The notes beneath the pieces are model-generated. The model was not told the origin of the DNA. It saw only the letters and a list, made by a program, of their open reading frames with translations, and made no database searches. Position numbers and translations under genes: made by a program. Shown in pieces: positions 1 through 10,823 of a DNA stretch of 64,000 nucleotides; the stretch's first letter is position 1; each line of letters begins with the position of its first letter. Origin of the DNA: Aaosphaeria pasadenensis (Eukaryota; Ascomycota; Dothideomycetes; Pleosporales); contig JAKLMB010000015.1 of assembly GCA_022813625.1 (NCBI GenBank), positions 744,001-808,000 on the forward strand. Reading direction: 5' to 3'.

Positions 1-3000
1 GCCGACAATCTACGCTGACCCGCCTCCTGCGCTGGTGCGTGACTCTGCTGGGATAGAGTACCACATGGACAAGCAACTCGGTCGTGGAGGCTTCGCGATC
101 TGCTGGCAAGCACAGCAGGTTAACACTGCCCAAGCGTCTCGCAAGACCGTCGCTCTGAAAATCGTCAAGTCCAAGATGGAAGTCAAGAAGGTGGCACAAA
201 AGGTATTAATGCCGAATACTTCTCAATGTATGTAGCACTTAGACCTGGGTCTAGTTTGTCACCGAGCTTCAACTTCATTCGAAATTGCAGCATCCAAATA
301 TCGTTGCCTTTCACCAGGCATTCGCCTTCCAGTCTTCTACATACGTGGTTCTTGAATTGTGTTCGAACGGATCTGTTGCCGACTGGCTTAAGAAGCGAGC
401 ATATCTGACATTGCCTGAGGTCCGTCGATGTATTATCCAGACCTGCGGTGCCATGAAGTATCTCCACATGCGGAATATCGTCCATCGCGATTTGAAGGCC
501 GGAAACTTGTTCCTGGAGCGTGGAATGAATATCAAGGTCGGAGATTTCGGGCTCGCCGCCGTATTGGTCAACCCTGATGATGCTGCTGTACGCCGAACAA
601 CCATGTGTGGGACTCCGAAATACATCGCGCCTGAGGTGCTCGAAAAGGGCGGGAAAGGGCATAACGAAAAGGTTGACATATGGGCCATTGGAATTCTTGC
701 GTAAGTGTTTTGCGAAGCCTTATAGTCAATGCCCTAATGACTTTCACTGTAGTTACACACTTGCTGTTGGAAGAGCACCCTTTCACGCCTCGAAACCTGA
801 CCAAGTCCTTCTGAGAGTCGCGAAAGGTGATTATACCTGGCCTGATCTGGAAATGCATCAGAACGAAAGTCCAGACGAGCTTCGTGATATTGTTTCCCAG
901 ATTCTCGTAGATGAGAATCAACGTCCAAGCCTTGATGCTATTGTTTCACATGACTTCTTCAAATTGGGCTATCTTCCCAATGTCCTCGACGAAGTCGCCC
1001 TCACGTCCGTGCCGAAATGGGCTGTGAAGCCACCTACTCCCGCGACAACCAAGCGAGGCTATACAGTGGCCTGGTATAAGCAATGCAGAGCTAGTGGGGT
1101 CGGCGAGTATGCCGAAGCTGAATTCTTTCCCGTCGTTGGCGATTACCCATCGAGTAGTATATTCCGAGAGTGCGAGCGAGAGGCTGAATCTGGCAAGATG
1201 CCAGTTGTTCCAATGCCCGAAAGTGCCATTTACGTTCCCTTCGTTTACAGAAGGGGCAAGGGTAGCACTGGTGGGCTTGAAATCATGAAAGAGGGTGAGG
1301 TGTTTGGCGCTGCACCTCCTTTGGTTGAATCTTCTGTCAACAACCAGGACAACATACCCAGTGCTGTCGAAATACTACCAAGAAATTGTGGAGTCATTGA
1401 ACAGCACGATCGTAACACTCTGGCCACCTCACGGAGAGCACCAGCGTATTCGTATGCAGAAAGTACAAAGGTTGCCCGTCGCCCAACTGTATCAAACGTT
1501 AGAAGAGCTGGAAATGATGCACCTGTTGCTCCCTCCGATAAGCCAATCGCTCAGTTGAAGTCCAACTCAACTAAGCAACTTCCCATACGACCAGCTCGCG
1601 CCCGTCCAGTTCGAGAGAACCCTCAAAGTGCTTCCCACCATATCCCCACAGCTACAGATTCGACTTCCGAGCATGCAAGATCAATGCGAGCAGCCTCCTG
1701 TAACACGTCGCGCAAGGTAGCCGGTATTAGAAAGACTGTACCATCCACACGCAGTAGTTCTCGACTGACTACTCGGTTGCAATCGACTAGAGCCGCCACT
1801 ATTGGGCATACTGCACCTCGTCCTACTGAACCAACACTCAAACCTGTGTCTACGCCTCTGTCATCAGATTGTGGCGTTTCCACACGATCGAGGGCCATCA
1901 AACCCTCCGGAGAGTCGCACAGGAACCCATACATTGATCCGTCTGCTATCCTGGCTCTGGCGGAGGAACTCCGAAACAATATCAACACGGCATTGACTTC
2001 TGGCAGCAAATCTTCATCAACATTCAGTGACTCAATATACATAGCCGACCGCCTCCCTTTCGTCTGTAACTGGGTTGACTACAGCAGGAAACACGGTGTG
2101 GGCTATGTCCTCGCCGAAGGTAGCGTCGGCATCATTACGAACCATACCGATGCTATTCCAGTCATGCATACAGTTGTGGAGAATGGATACAAATACTTCA
2201 AAACGACAGACGACGGTCTCAAACTCAAAGGAGTCCCATATACGTTCTTTATGCAAGCTAACGATGGTAGTTTAGAGGAAGCTATACTGACGGATACAAT
2301 ACGCAAGCAGCATACCACCTTGTGGGCCAGATTCGCACTCTGCATGTGCAAACAGCTCAAGAATCAGAGAACTGACACTGCGAGCGAAGAGAGTCCACGG
2401 CCGATCACAATCGTTCGGTTCTACCAACGCATGGGCAACGTAAGCATATGGGGATTCAGTAATGGATGTTTCCAGGTTCGTCTGTGGTTTCACTTTCTCC
2501 CCTGACATTGATCCTTTGTTTCTCACTCAAATGCATACTAAGCCAACTACCCTTGACATAGTTCAATTTTCCCGATCACACCAAAATTGTGCTCTCCGCT
2601 GACGGCACACACGCGGCCTTCACCGTGCTACCACTCTCTGCCATCAAACACATGAACACCGACACATCCAGCCTTCCTTTCGATCTCATCAAGGCACGTG
2701 AAGTCATTTCCGGCACTGTGGACCAACTACTACACGGTGCCCAGCCCGCCGTTACGCGGACCTTAAAGTCGACCACCTCGAGTAGCGAAACCGATGCACC
2801 GGCTCTTGTGACGGCAAACAGGTTGCAAGATAAGCTTCTTTTCGTTGTTGATGTTGTAGGACATTGGATCTCTGGGCGCGGACTGGGGCGCAGGCCTGTA
2901 GGAGCCAAGTGGCCAGTGTGGGGAGGCACGGCGCTGGATGATGCTTGGGGGAGTAAGTTGGACTGGGTTACGGTAGGAAGATTTGGAGGTGATGAACGAT

Positions 3001-3014
3001 CAAGGGCGGAGTAG
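1..3014 (+). CDS. CDC5: Polo-like kinase (5' end missing)
   Basis: Serine/threonine kinase of mitosis and cytokinesis. The gene enters from the left edge already in frame, so the true start lies outside the window. Exons read as <1-202, 255-700, 753-2475 and 2562-3014. Visible kinase features are the glycine loop GRGGFA, VALKIVKSK, catalytic HRDLKAGN, DFGLA and the activation segment TMCGTPKYIAPE. A long Ser/Arg/Pro-rich linker follows, then two polo boxes. Polo box 1 (NWVDYSRKHGVGY) keeps the Trp and polo box 2 (FPDHTKIVL) keeps the His/Lys pair that grips phosphopeptides in the Plk1 family. The first intron was shortened to end at 254 because the sequence after it restores the family's TELQLHSKLQHPNIV. 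The C-terminus runs about 100 residues past polo box 2, with a Gly/Trp-rich end I do not recognise. Family assignment is very secure. Confidence 0.95.
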
Positions 3015-3615
3015 AAGAGAGGGAAGAGGAGGGATGTTAGGTAGAATCTTTTCCAACAGCAGATTGCATCGTGATGGTAGTTGCACTACTCCAGAAACAC
3101 GCGCAAACCGCACGACATGAGTAATTCATCATGTCTCAGTCTATATAAAATCGTGCCAGTGGTAAATAAACAAGCAAGATTGGTGTCACTCTGCTTTCCC
3201 TTTCCAAGTAAAATGCGATGATGTTGATTAGTATGCCATGAGAGAAAGATAACGCGTTCAAGACGTATCTTCCCTTGCGCAAGAGAAATGTCTCCTATTG
3301 TGGATTGGGACGTGCTACTGATAACTGTGCTTTGTCCTCAGAGAGACCTGTCTCCGTCGTCTGGTCTGGCGCGCCAGCACGTGGCGAGGGCAACAACGGA
3401 AGCGGAACTACGATGAGCCGGCCTGGTCCGAGCGCTGCCTCCCCCCAGGGTATAAGAACCCTTCCTCCCCCCGTCCCCTTCGTAAAAAATCATTCGAGTG
3501 CAAGTGAGTATTCCCCTACTGGCATTGTGCCATTCTCCCCTTCTGCCACCCCTCCGTCTGCCATCTGCCATCCTGCCCACATCGCCATCACACACACACA
3601 AAAACATTCATCCTA
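3015..3615. other. Intergenic, 3' of Polo kinase to U4 copy 1
   Basis: No credible coding frame. A CA-rich stretch lies just before the predicted U4 start. TATAAGA occurs at 3451-3457, about 165 bp upstream of that start, which is rather far for a TATA element of the snRNA. Confidence 0.5.
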
Positions 3616-3745
3616 ACCGAATCGCAGGGGCATCACGTATATCAGTGAGGATTCGTCCGAGATTACGTTTTTGCTAGTTGAAAACTACAACTATGACCGC
3701 TCGCGCTTGCCTTCGGGTGAGTGCGGAATTTTTGACAAACCTTTA
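3616..3745 (+). ncRNA. U4: U4 spliceosomal snRNA, copy 1
   Basis: U4 pairs with U6 and delivers it to the pre-spliceosome in the U4/U6.U5 tri-snRNP. The core TATCAGTGAGGATTCGTCCG (3640-3659) matches what I recall of budding-yeast U4, including the kink-turn GTGA...GA that binds Snu13/15.5K. The 5' stem-loop forms from acgta (3635-3639) with tacgt (3664-3668), and atc (3641-3643) with gat (3661-3663). The stem I segment TTGCTAGTTGAAAAC follows. A 3' hairpin is capped by a UUCG loop near 3712, and the Sm site AATTTTTGA is at 3727-3735. GCAGGGG (3624-3630) would pair with the conserved CCCCUGC of U6. Both ends are estimated by alignment to remembered yeast U4 and may be off by several bases. Confidence 0.93.
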
Positions 3746-5109
3746 CCATACTTTTCATTGATCTTTCGCGGCTGGCTCTGCGAGATTGAGGAAGAGAGTG
3801 TTTGGATTTGGTCATAGGCCGCCGCGTCACGGTAAGTCTTCCAGCTGCGCCCAAGGAGATGAGGGCTGACAGAACGACTGTCATCAGCTCTACCGTGCAT
3901 GCCTTGTCGCGGAAGGCGATGTAAGATCTCTTCGCGATAGTGGATTGATGAAGCAACTAAGCACTTACGTCGATGCGCCTACCGTACCCTCCTCTTACGC
4001 GATCCGACCTTCCTCAGGTTATCCAACCTAATCCTCGTCGATCCTCATCATCGCGCATGTGTATACATCACCTGTACTATATGGAGCTATCGATCATCTA
4101 ACAGGATACATCGCGATCGCGTGTCGACGCTTGATTGCGCCGTCGCGTCGCCCGATCCATCTATGCCGCGCACTCGAAGGAGAACACCTCAAGCCTGGAG
4201 GGCACAACCGGTAGCTCATACAAGAGTGACGTGAGGATATTACGAAGGCTAAGAGCTATTGCTATATGGTACTGTTCTTGTGCGCGGCGTCCTGCGATGA
4301 GGCTATTTCACTCTGGCATTCCTCTTGGGGTATCTGCGACAACATGCGTGTTGCGCCAGGTACGGCTTCGTTAGGTATCGACCTCGATGCGAGATGACAA
4401 CGATGGATACCTAGCTACTTAGCCTTGAATCTTGAAGGATTGTTACTGTTCCCGACGATAGCTAGCAAGATTATCATCATGCTACTCTCATGGACCATCC
4501 ATGGGTTATGTTATAGTCACCGGGCAACTGGTAGACGCGTCTTCCTCGACGGAGCTCAGCTGGCCACTTTCAGCCTGCAATATTGAGTCACTTATCTTCA
4601 TGATCACTTCTCCACGGCACGGAGTCACGAATTCTCGCCTTGGGAATGCATTCCCTCCAATACCACTGCGCGCGACCTGGATACACTACATGGACAAACG
4701 ATATGCGATCACGTGCCTCTTCGCTGCCTAGTTGGGCGCGCATTGTGCACAACGGCTTGAGAAACCGCCCAGGAAAGCCTTGTGAATTCACGGTATACTT
4801 GTCCCAACCGGATTTGGCACATCACGGTGTATCGGGAAAAGAAGTCTCACCAGTTGTACAGTGTTTGTATTGTCACATCGCTCATGCATCACCTACTCTA
4901 TTCAGACACCACCACCACACCGCCTACCCCCAATCCACTCCTTTCCTTCCCAACAATCACCAAACACTACCAAAAGCACAGTGCAAGGCAGGCACCCACC
5001 GCAGTCACGTGAGCTCACGTGCCGCCCGCTGCTGCCTCCACGACCATCGTACTATATAATCCCCCAACACACCTCGCAACTTTTCTCTTCTTTTTTTCTT
5101 TTCTTCTTC
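3746..5109. other. Spacer between the two U4 genes
   Basis: About 1.36 kb with only short, unconvincing open frames. The first ~60 bp after copy 1 resemble the 3' flank of copy 2 (shared CATTGAT and TTGAGGAAG blocks), as expected if flanks were duplicated with the gene. I see nothing else. Confidence 0.5.
5053..5060 (+). promoter_or_regulatory. Possible TATA element of U4 copy 2
   Basis: TATATAAT lies about 57 bp upstream of the estimated 5' end of U4 copy 2, with a pyrimidine-rich tract between. The spacing is plausible for a fungal Pol II snRNA promoter. No equivalent element sits at this distance from copy 1. Confidence 0.35.
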
Positions 5110-5239
5110 ATCCCGGTGCATGGGCATTAGCTGCAGCAGTGAAGATTCGTCTGAGCTCAGCTTTTTGCTAGTTGAAAACTACAACTATGACCACTTGCAC
5201 TTGCCCACGGGCGGGTGCGGAATTTTTGACAATCTCCCT
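5110..5239 (+). ncRNA. U4: U4 spliceosomal snRNA, copy 2
   Basis: Second U4 paralogue with the same architecture as copy 1. The 5' stem-loop is agctg (5129-5133) with cagct (5158-5162), and agc (5135-5137) with gct (5155-5157). The kink-turn GTGA is at 5139-5142 with its apical hairpin agattcgtct at 5143-5152. The stem I block (5163-5192) is identical to copy 1 for 30 bases. A 3' hairpin with a different loop follows, then the Sm site AATTTTTGA at 5221-5229. The estimated 5' end starts ATCC and contains GTGCA, resembling the start of yeast U4 (AUCC...UGCA). Stem bases differ from copy 1 but pairing is kept. U4atac is unlikely because stem I is identical to copy 1. Ends are approximate. Confidence 0.9.
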
Positions 5240-5510
5240 GATCAACATACATTTCTTCATTGATGCCCTTTTGACTTGGTCGGGGTGTTGAGGAAGGTGC
5301 TGTTGTTTGTTTGTTTGTTTGGCTGTTTGTTTGAGTGTTTGGTTGCTTGGAAAGGTGGGTTGGAGATGCGTTTGCTTGCGGTGTGGCTTCCGTAGATATT
5401 GATTCGATTTATTTACATTCACGTTCTTGCTATATACAACTCACTCTCGCCCAGACTCCCTCTATCTTCTCTCACTAAGCCGTGTTGACACTGAATACGA
5501 GATCCACCAT
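5240..5510. repeat. TTTG-rich simple repeat, 3' of U4 copy 2
   Basis: A short interrupted run of TTTG units lies at about 5302-5333. The rest is the shared U4 3' flank and the 3' end of the minus-strand CBM1 gene. No coding potential seen. Confidence 0.6.
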
Positions 5511-6403
5511 CTAGTTGTTCGCCGTCTTATCATTATAATAATGAATCGTCTGATCCGCACATCCCTTCGGAGTCTGATACAAATAATTCCCCAGATTGAT
5601 ATACATTTTCTGGCCCTCACACACATACCACGCCGCAGCATTCGGCCTCTGCACCCCCGCAACACTCCACACCAACCCATCGCCATTCCATGCAAACTTT
5701 CCGTACGCATTCTTCGCCTCGCTCCACGTCACGCCCAGGCTGTTGTTATTGATGACCCTCTCCTCGCCCACCACGCCATACAGCAGCTTCTCCGGCTTCT
5801 CGCCGGGCCCAGACACAAGCTGCACGAGCTGGTCGCCGACGACTTGGAACTGCCCTGCCGTCGTGTAGTCGCCCAGCACCGCGGGGCCCGTCGCGTACAG
5901 CGGCTTCGACTGCATATACTTGTGGAAGTTGGGCGCCGCGACGCCGCGGATCCAGTAGTAGCCTGTCTGGAGTTGCTTTCCGGGGCCGGTGCCCGCGGGC
6001 ACGCCTGTTGCGATGGGCGTGCCAGGGAGGACTTCGGTTGCGGCGGGGGGTTCTGGGGCGGGTTCTTCGGGGATGGGGTCGGGGGATGAGGCGCCGGGTT
6101 GGCATTGGTGGTAGTAGTCGCTGTGTGAGGAGGTGGGTTGTTAGGTGGGATGGACTGGTGGTTGGGTGTATGGCGTAGGGGAGGGGAGGGTTTACTTGAC
6201 TTTGACGCAGCCGGCTCCCGAGCCGCAGACTGTGTCGCCTTTCCAGGTGATTCCGCCGCCTGAGAGAGTGTGTGTTGAGCATTGAGAAGAAAGATGGTAT
6301 GTCATGATCTACTGGTGTAGTACGTACACTGTTGCCAGTCTTGGACGACCGCGGATGCGGTGCCAGTGAGAAGCGCAACGGCGGCTGCGGTAAGGTAATG
6401 CAT
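5511..6403 (-). CDS. Secreted CBM1 (cellulose-binding) protein with unknown C-terminal domain
   Basis: Three exons, 6403-6328, 6259-6196 and 6120-5511, give 249 residues. Residues 1-18 (MHYLTAAAVALLTGTASA) are a signal peptide. Residues 23-54 are a fungal CBM1: WQQCGGITW, then cysteines 26, 37, 43 and 53 and aromatics W31 and Y49/Y50 for cellulose stacking. A Pro/Glu-rich linker (about 57-80) leads to a 150-residue domain (GYYWIRGVAAPNFHKYMQS, then VLGDYTTAGQFQVVGDQLVQ) that I cannot place in a glycoside hydrolase or LPMO family. Both introns interrupt the CBM1. Role inferred: extracellular binding or modification of plant cell wall or cellulosic material. The start is firm because the signal peptide follows it directly. 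Confidence 0.88.
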
Positions 6404-7080
6404 TTTCTACTGTCGCGGAGGGAGAGGCAGAACTGAAGATCTGGATGTTTGTGATTCTCCGGGGGAGAGCGTATGCTAACTATCATATATAGATAGATAC
6501 ATATTCCACGTCTCCCTTCGATATGCCCTTCGATTCTAGAGCGTCCAAACTCATGTGATGTGATGTTGATATTGCATTGTGGCCAATGCAGACAGGTATG
6601 TTATATATAAACCGTCGGTCCGAGGAAACCGCACCCTTGAGTGGTGTTAAATTAATTGCAAGGGACCCAATAGGGATGTTGACCACAAGCGAATAATCAA
6701 GCTCGTAAAACCCTTAATATCTCTTCTTGTTCAGACCAAGATTAGTCGTCTATAGTGGGATCGAGAAGCTTGGAGTAGAGTGCGAAGTTGGGAAGGGGCC
6801 TGGCGCCAGGATGTCCTGTTTGTAGAAGTCTCTGTTGCCGGCATGGGCGCATCGCTTCGATGCACTCCGCAGCTAGCTCAGCAAGGCTCGATAATATGAT
6901 CGCGGCCCCGTATTGCTCGATAGCATGCTGGGTTGAAATCCGGAGTACCGCAACCGGTCCCGGGTCCCTGGAAGTCCAACGGTCGCAACCGACGTCTCTT
7001 CGACGACGCCCCAGCAAGCGAACCGGGAGCCCACCCTCTCCAATAGCAACAACAACGGCGCAAAGCCATCTCCATCTCCA
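6404..7080. other. Intergenic, CBM1 gene to CTF8
   Basis: Carries the CBM1 gene promoter and the CTF8 3' flank. Open frames here have no recognisable content. Confidence 0.5.
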
Positions 7081-7554
7081 TCACTCGTCCTCAGCGCGCG
7101 AAGAAATCGGCTCCGGCCTCGTCGAAAACACAATCTTGTACCTGACGATCTCCGCGATCTCCAACTCTTCCCTTCCCCCCTCCCCACCCTCCATATCCAC
7201 ATCCTCTCCTTCACCCCCGCCGGCACCACCGCTCGTACCCCTCTTCCTCACGACCGCGAACGGCTTCGCAAGCTTCTTGCACTCGCCCGCCATCCGCTGG
7301 TTCTCCCCGACGTAGAAGTACACTCGTTTCATCCACTTCGTGTCGTTAGGGTCGGCGTCGGGTTTGTAGTGGGGGAAGACGATGTTGCCGACGAGCGTGG
7401 AGGGTTGTGCGTCGGGAACGGGTGTTGGGAAGTGGATTGTGCCTTGGAGTTCGAGGATTGCGAGGCCGGATGGCGTGTGGAGGAGTGGTGGGAGGGGGTT
7501 GTCTGTTGGGGGTGAGGTAGTGCGGTTGGGGAGGTGGAGGGGTACTGTTGGCAT
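7081..7554 (-). CDS. CTF8: Chromosome transmission fidelity protein 8
   Basis: Small subunit of the alternative clamp loader RFC-Ctf18 (with Ctf18 and Dcc1), which acts on PCNA at replication forks and supports sister-chromatid cohesion. Single exon, 157 residues. The family signatures are LLHTPSGLAILELQGTI near residues 25-41 and KWMKRVYFYVGENQRMAGE around 73-91, the latter continuing as KKLAKPFAVVRK. An acidic Gly-rich insert (GGAGGGEGEDVDMEGGEGG) separates these from the terminal strand EIAEIVRYKIVFSTRPEPI. Length is in the usual range for the family. Confidence 0.88.
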   Translation of the reverse strand: MPTVPLHLPNRTTSPPTDNPLPPLLHTPSGLAILELQGTIHFPTPVPDAQPSTLVGNIVFPHYKPDADPNDTKWMKRVYFYVGENQRMAGECKKLAKPFAVVRKRGTSGGAGGGEGEDVDMEGGEGGREELEIAEIVRYKIVFSTRPEPISSRAEDE

Positions 7555-7779
7555 GGTTTCTTTCTTTCTTCTTGAAAAGATAGGGGTTTTGTGATGTGGA
7601 ACGGAGAAGGGGGAGGAATTGGTGTCAAGATGTTCGAATTGGCGGGGTGGGAAGCTGTTGTCGTCTGGTGGTTAGTGAATAGCTACAGCTCTCCAGCTCT
7701 GGTTGTAGGATCTGCATGGAAATTCTGGCGGGGCAGAAGCTTCCGCGGCGCGACGCGTTTTGGTCCGTGCATATTCACA

Positions 7780-8110
7780 GTATATCTGTTGTGATTCTTG
7801 GCATCAACTACGTATTTTCAAGAATTACAGTATTTTTATTTATGGAGGCACTTTTATAGTATATTTATGTGTTTTTGTATACTCTTGTCTTATGTATATT
7901 ATATTTTGAGTGGTGATTCTCTCCGGTGTGATTGCAGAGCAATAATTTTATGGCTTAAAACTTTGGAATCCCCCGACACCAATCGTACAGTCTCACAAAT
8001 TCAGAATCAATATCTGAATTCAAGTAGAAGAAATCAATATTGATGATATTCATGTCTATCGTTGGTAATTAAAATATTTCGTCATTAAGTAAAAGGTCAT
8101 TCAATTTTCA
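7780..8110. other. AT-rich segment
   Basis: Roughly 330 bp between CTF8 and the alcohol dehydrogenase gene that are clearly richer in A+T than the flanks, with runs such as TATTTTTATTTATGG. No repeats or protein remains are recognisable. It could be a decayed, RIP-mutated repeat or just 3' flanking DNA. Confidence 0.5.
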
Positions 8111-8131
8111 TCGTATCTTTCAACGACGAAT

Positions 8132-9333
8132 CTATGACCTCTTGCCGAAGACCTTGTCGTAGCCGATCAAAGTGAACCTGAACCTGACATTGTCGTTCTT
8201 GTAGACACGCTCGACAGCCTCCTTGCAGCCAGCCTCGCTGATGTCAATAGTCTCGACCCAGCTCTTGATGTCCTGCTTCGCCGCAAGCTCCAACATCTCA
8301 ATCATCTCGGGGCGGTTACCGATGTGGCTGGCGCCCATGGAGCAGCCGTTGGGTGCGAAGACCTGGGCCTGGATCTGGGGGAGAGGCTTGTCGGGGAAGC
8401 CGACCATGTGGAAGACGCCGCTAACCTTGAGGGTGGAGAAGTAGTCGGCGAGGTTGAAGCGGTCGGTCGCGTCGGCGGTGTTGATGATGAAGTCGAAGGT
8501 GAACTTCCAGGGCTCGGCCCAGCCCTCCTTGCTGGTGACGATGAAGTCTTTGGCGCCGAGCTTGAGTGCGTCCTCCTTCTTGCTCGGGGAGTGCGAGATC
8601 ACGTAGACCTCAGCGCCGAGGGCCTTGGCCCATAGCACACCGAAGTGACCGAGTCCTCCCCTGATTGTCAATTAGCCTTCATTCAGGTGTGAATTCAGGT
8701 AACGTAGTAGACTTACAATCCGACAATGGCGACCTTCTTGCCGGGACCGGCCCCTAACCGCTTGATTGGGGCGTATGTGGTCAAACCGGCGCAAAGCATC
8801 GGTGCGGCGATGGCAGTGTCGAGCGCATCCGGGATCTTGAAGGTAAAGTACTCGTGTGCTCGCACGTGGCTGGAGTAACCACCCTGTGCAATGGTTCCAT
8901 CGTCGTGCTTCGCTCCGTAGGTGTCGATCTGGTTGGGGCAGTAGTTCTCGTTGTCAGACTTGCACTGGGCGCAAGTGAGATCGGCTCCCTTCTGTGCGCC
9001 GAGACCGACACGGTCGCCAACCTTGATGGTGGTGACCTTGGGTCCGACCTTGACAGCCTTTCCGATGATCTCGTGTCCGACGCAGAGAGGGAGGGGAATG
9101 TCCTCGCCCCATCCGCCGGTGATGGTGTGAACGTCAGAAGCGCAGACACCGCATGCGTCTACGGCGATATCGACATCATAGTCTTCGAACTTCTTGAGGG
9201 GAAGCTGGTTGTTGTTAGCAATTGCGTAAGAATGGAGGAAAAGGGAACAGAAACGTACTTCTTGACGTTTGAATGTGCTCCAGTTCTTGATGTCAGTGAC
9301 AGCGAATGCGTCGGTGGTCTCTGGGTAAGGCAT
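8132..9333 (-). CDS. ADH6: Zinc alcohol dehydrogenase, NADP-dependent cinnamyl/ADH6 type
   Basis: Medium-chain dehydrogenase/reductase that reduces aliphatic and aromatic aldehydes with NADPH in the cytosol. Exons 9333-9259, 9204-8717 and 8660-8132 encode 363 residues. Catalytic zinc ligands sit in ACGVCASD and GHEIIG. The structural zinc is held by CAQCKSDNENYC. The Rossmann motif VGLGGLGHFG is rebuilt exactly across the second intron. The ending RFRFTLIGYD matches the RYRFTLVGYD I recall for yeast Adh6. Its neighbour 1.5 kb away is also a dehydrogenase, but of another subfamily and on the opposite strand, so no shared pathway is implied. Fine substrate range cannot be read from sequence. 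Confidence 0.9.
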
Positions 9334-10823
9334 CTTGGTTTTGGAATTGGCACTTTAGTTTTCTGTGATAGACAATTCGGAAGTGCAGTGAGAAAAGCTT
9401 GAGGACAATGGAGGGGCGCAACAGTATGGGAGGGGGGAATGTCCTATTTCTATGCCGACAGCTAATTTCTCTCAATGTTTCTAAGACTCGGCCCACGTCG
9501 CTCCGCCAGTGAGGTCATGAAATTCTCAAAGAATGGAGCTGCCCCCCCGCTATGCGAGGGACTGGAGACGCCAATGATTAGTCTGATTGGTTGGTACTTG
9601 AGCCGCTACTGGTCTTGTAGTTGGGGTTCCTGATTGGGGTATTCTGCGCTATCCGCCGCGGTCGTCTCCAGATAACATCGTCACCAAATCGTCAATGATT
9701 CGACGGCAGCGATGGAGCTCACTGTGACGTGTAAGGAACTGGTCAATTCCAGTAGAGAAGAGTCTAGAGCATTTGAATTAATAATGAAGCAACAGTCAAT
9801 GATGCGTGAAATCTCCACTGCAATCCTACTGCCTGCTGGTGAGAATCTTAGAAATTCTAATCATGGGGAAGCAAATCTTTTCTGGCAACGCACGCGGGGC
9901 TACAGTCCACCGTTAGCTACCCACGTTTCATCCCCTCTCTAGTTGTGGCGTTCAGACAACAATTGGCAAGCCATCGTCGCCAACGTTTGCGAAATAAGCT
10001 CTGTCGTCGGCTTTATTTCCGATGAAAACCAGCAGGTCCAGCCTATTAGATGCGTAAGATGCGCTTCTTTGGGAGGTCGCCCAATTTCTGCTTTGGTGGA
10101 TCCGACGCGACAGCCGACGAAAAAGCCGACGTGCATGTGTGGAGGAATTCCCAGAAGACGACAAGGAGAACAACAGTAAAGAATAATTAGGATAGATTCC
10201 CTTTACACAAACGAAGAACTTTGCAGCGTTTGATATTCTCTGTTGCCACGGATTAATTGTTGTTTTCTCCATGTCACGCAACTCGGCTTCACCCGAATGA
10301 GCAATGCTTTCGGGATCTTCTGCACCGATAGGCCTCGGCCAGTGTGGATCTGCGACAGTGCGATACAATCCTGATCACACCTTCCGTGTTATCTGGTAGC
10401 CAGATATCTCCTGAGCGTTACCGTGCATCGTACCTTCACGTATACGTTTTTCCATGATCACCTGTTCGAACAGGAGGAGTACCCCGCTACGACCGCGATG
10501 GGATGCGGGGTGATCTACCGCGGCACTACCGAATCCGGCAATCCGCTTCCCTGAGATGATCGTGAATATACGTAGCCCCTTCTCGTAACGGAGTCGAATG
10601 TGATGGCCGGACAGGTAGAATAAGTGCTGTTCTAGGCATTTCCGTAAAAGAGCTCGGTTGAGATGAGGCGTTGTTAGCCATGGACGGCGGCCAGTATAAG
10701 GTTGGCGTTTCCCCTCTTGATCAACGTAGTTATTTTGAAGCTGTAGACGTGCTTTTGCGACTGTGTTGTTGCGAAATCTTTTTGCTTATTGATCGATTGT
10801 ACCTGTGATCTGCAATTTTCATC
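9334..10823. other. Intergenic between two divergent dehydrogenase genes
   Basis: About 1.5 kb acting as upstream DNA of both genes. A perfect 14-bp palindrome CCTGTTCGAACAGG is at 10461-10474. No open frame here looks like a protein. Confidence 0.5.

Noticed and set aside
3663..3956. Minus-strand open frames covering U4 copy 1
   Set aside because: The RNA signature explains the conservation; the peptides have no features.
5110..5239. U4atac (minor spliceosome) identity for U4 copy 2
   Set aside because: The stem I segment is identical to copy 1 and U4-like; U4atac differs there.
5746..6486. 246-codon minus-strand frame overlapping the CBM1 gene
   Set aside because: Different frame of the same DNA, Arg/Pro-rich; the spliced CBM1 reading has a signal peptide and conserved cysteines.
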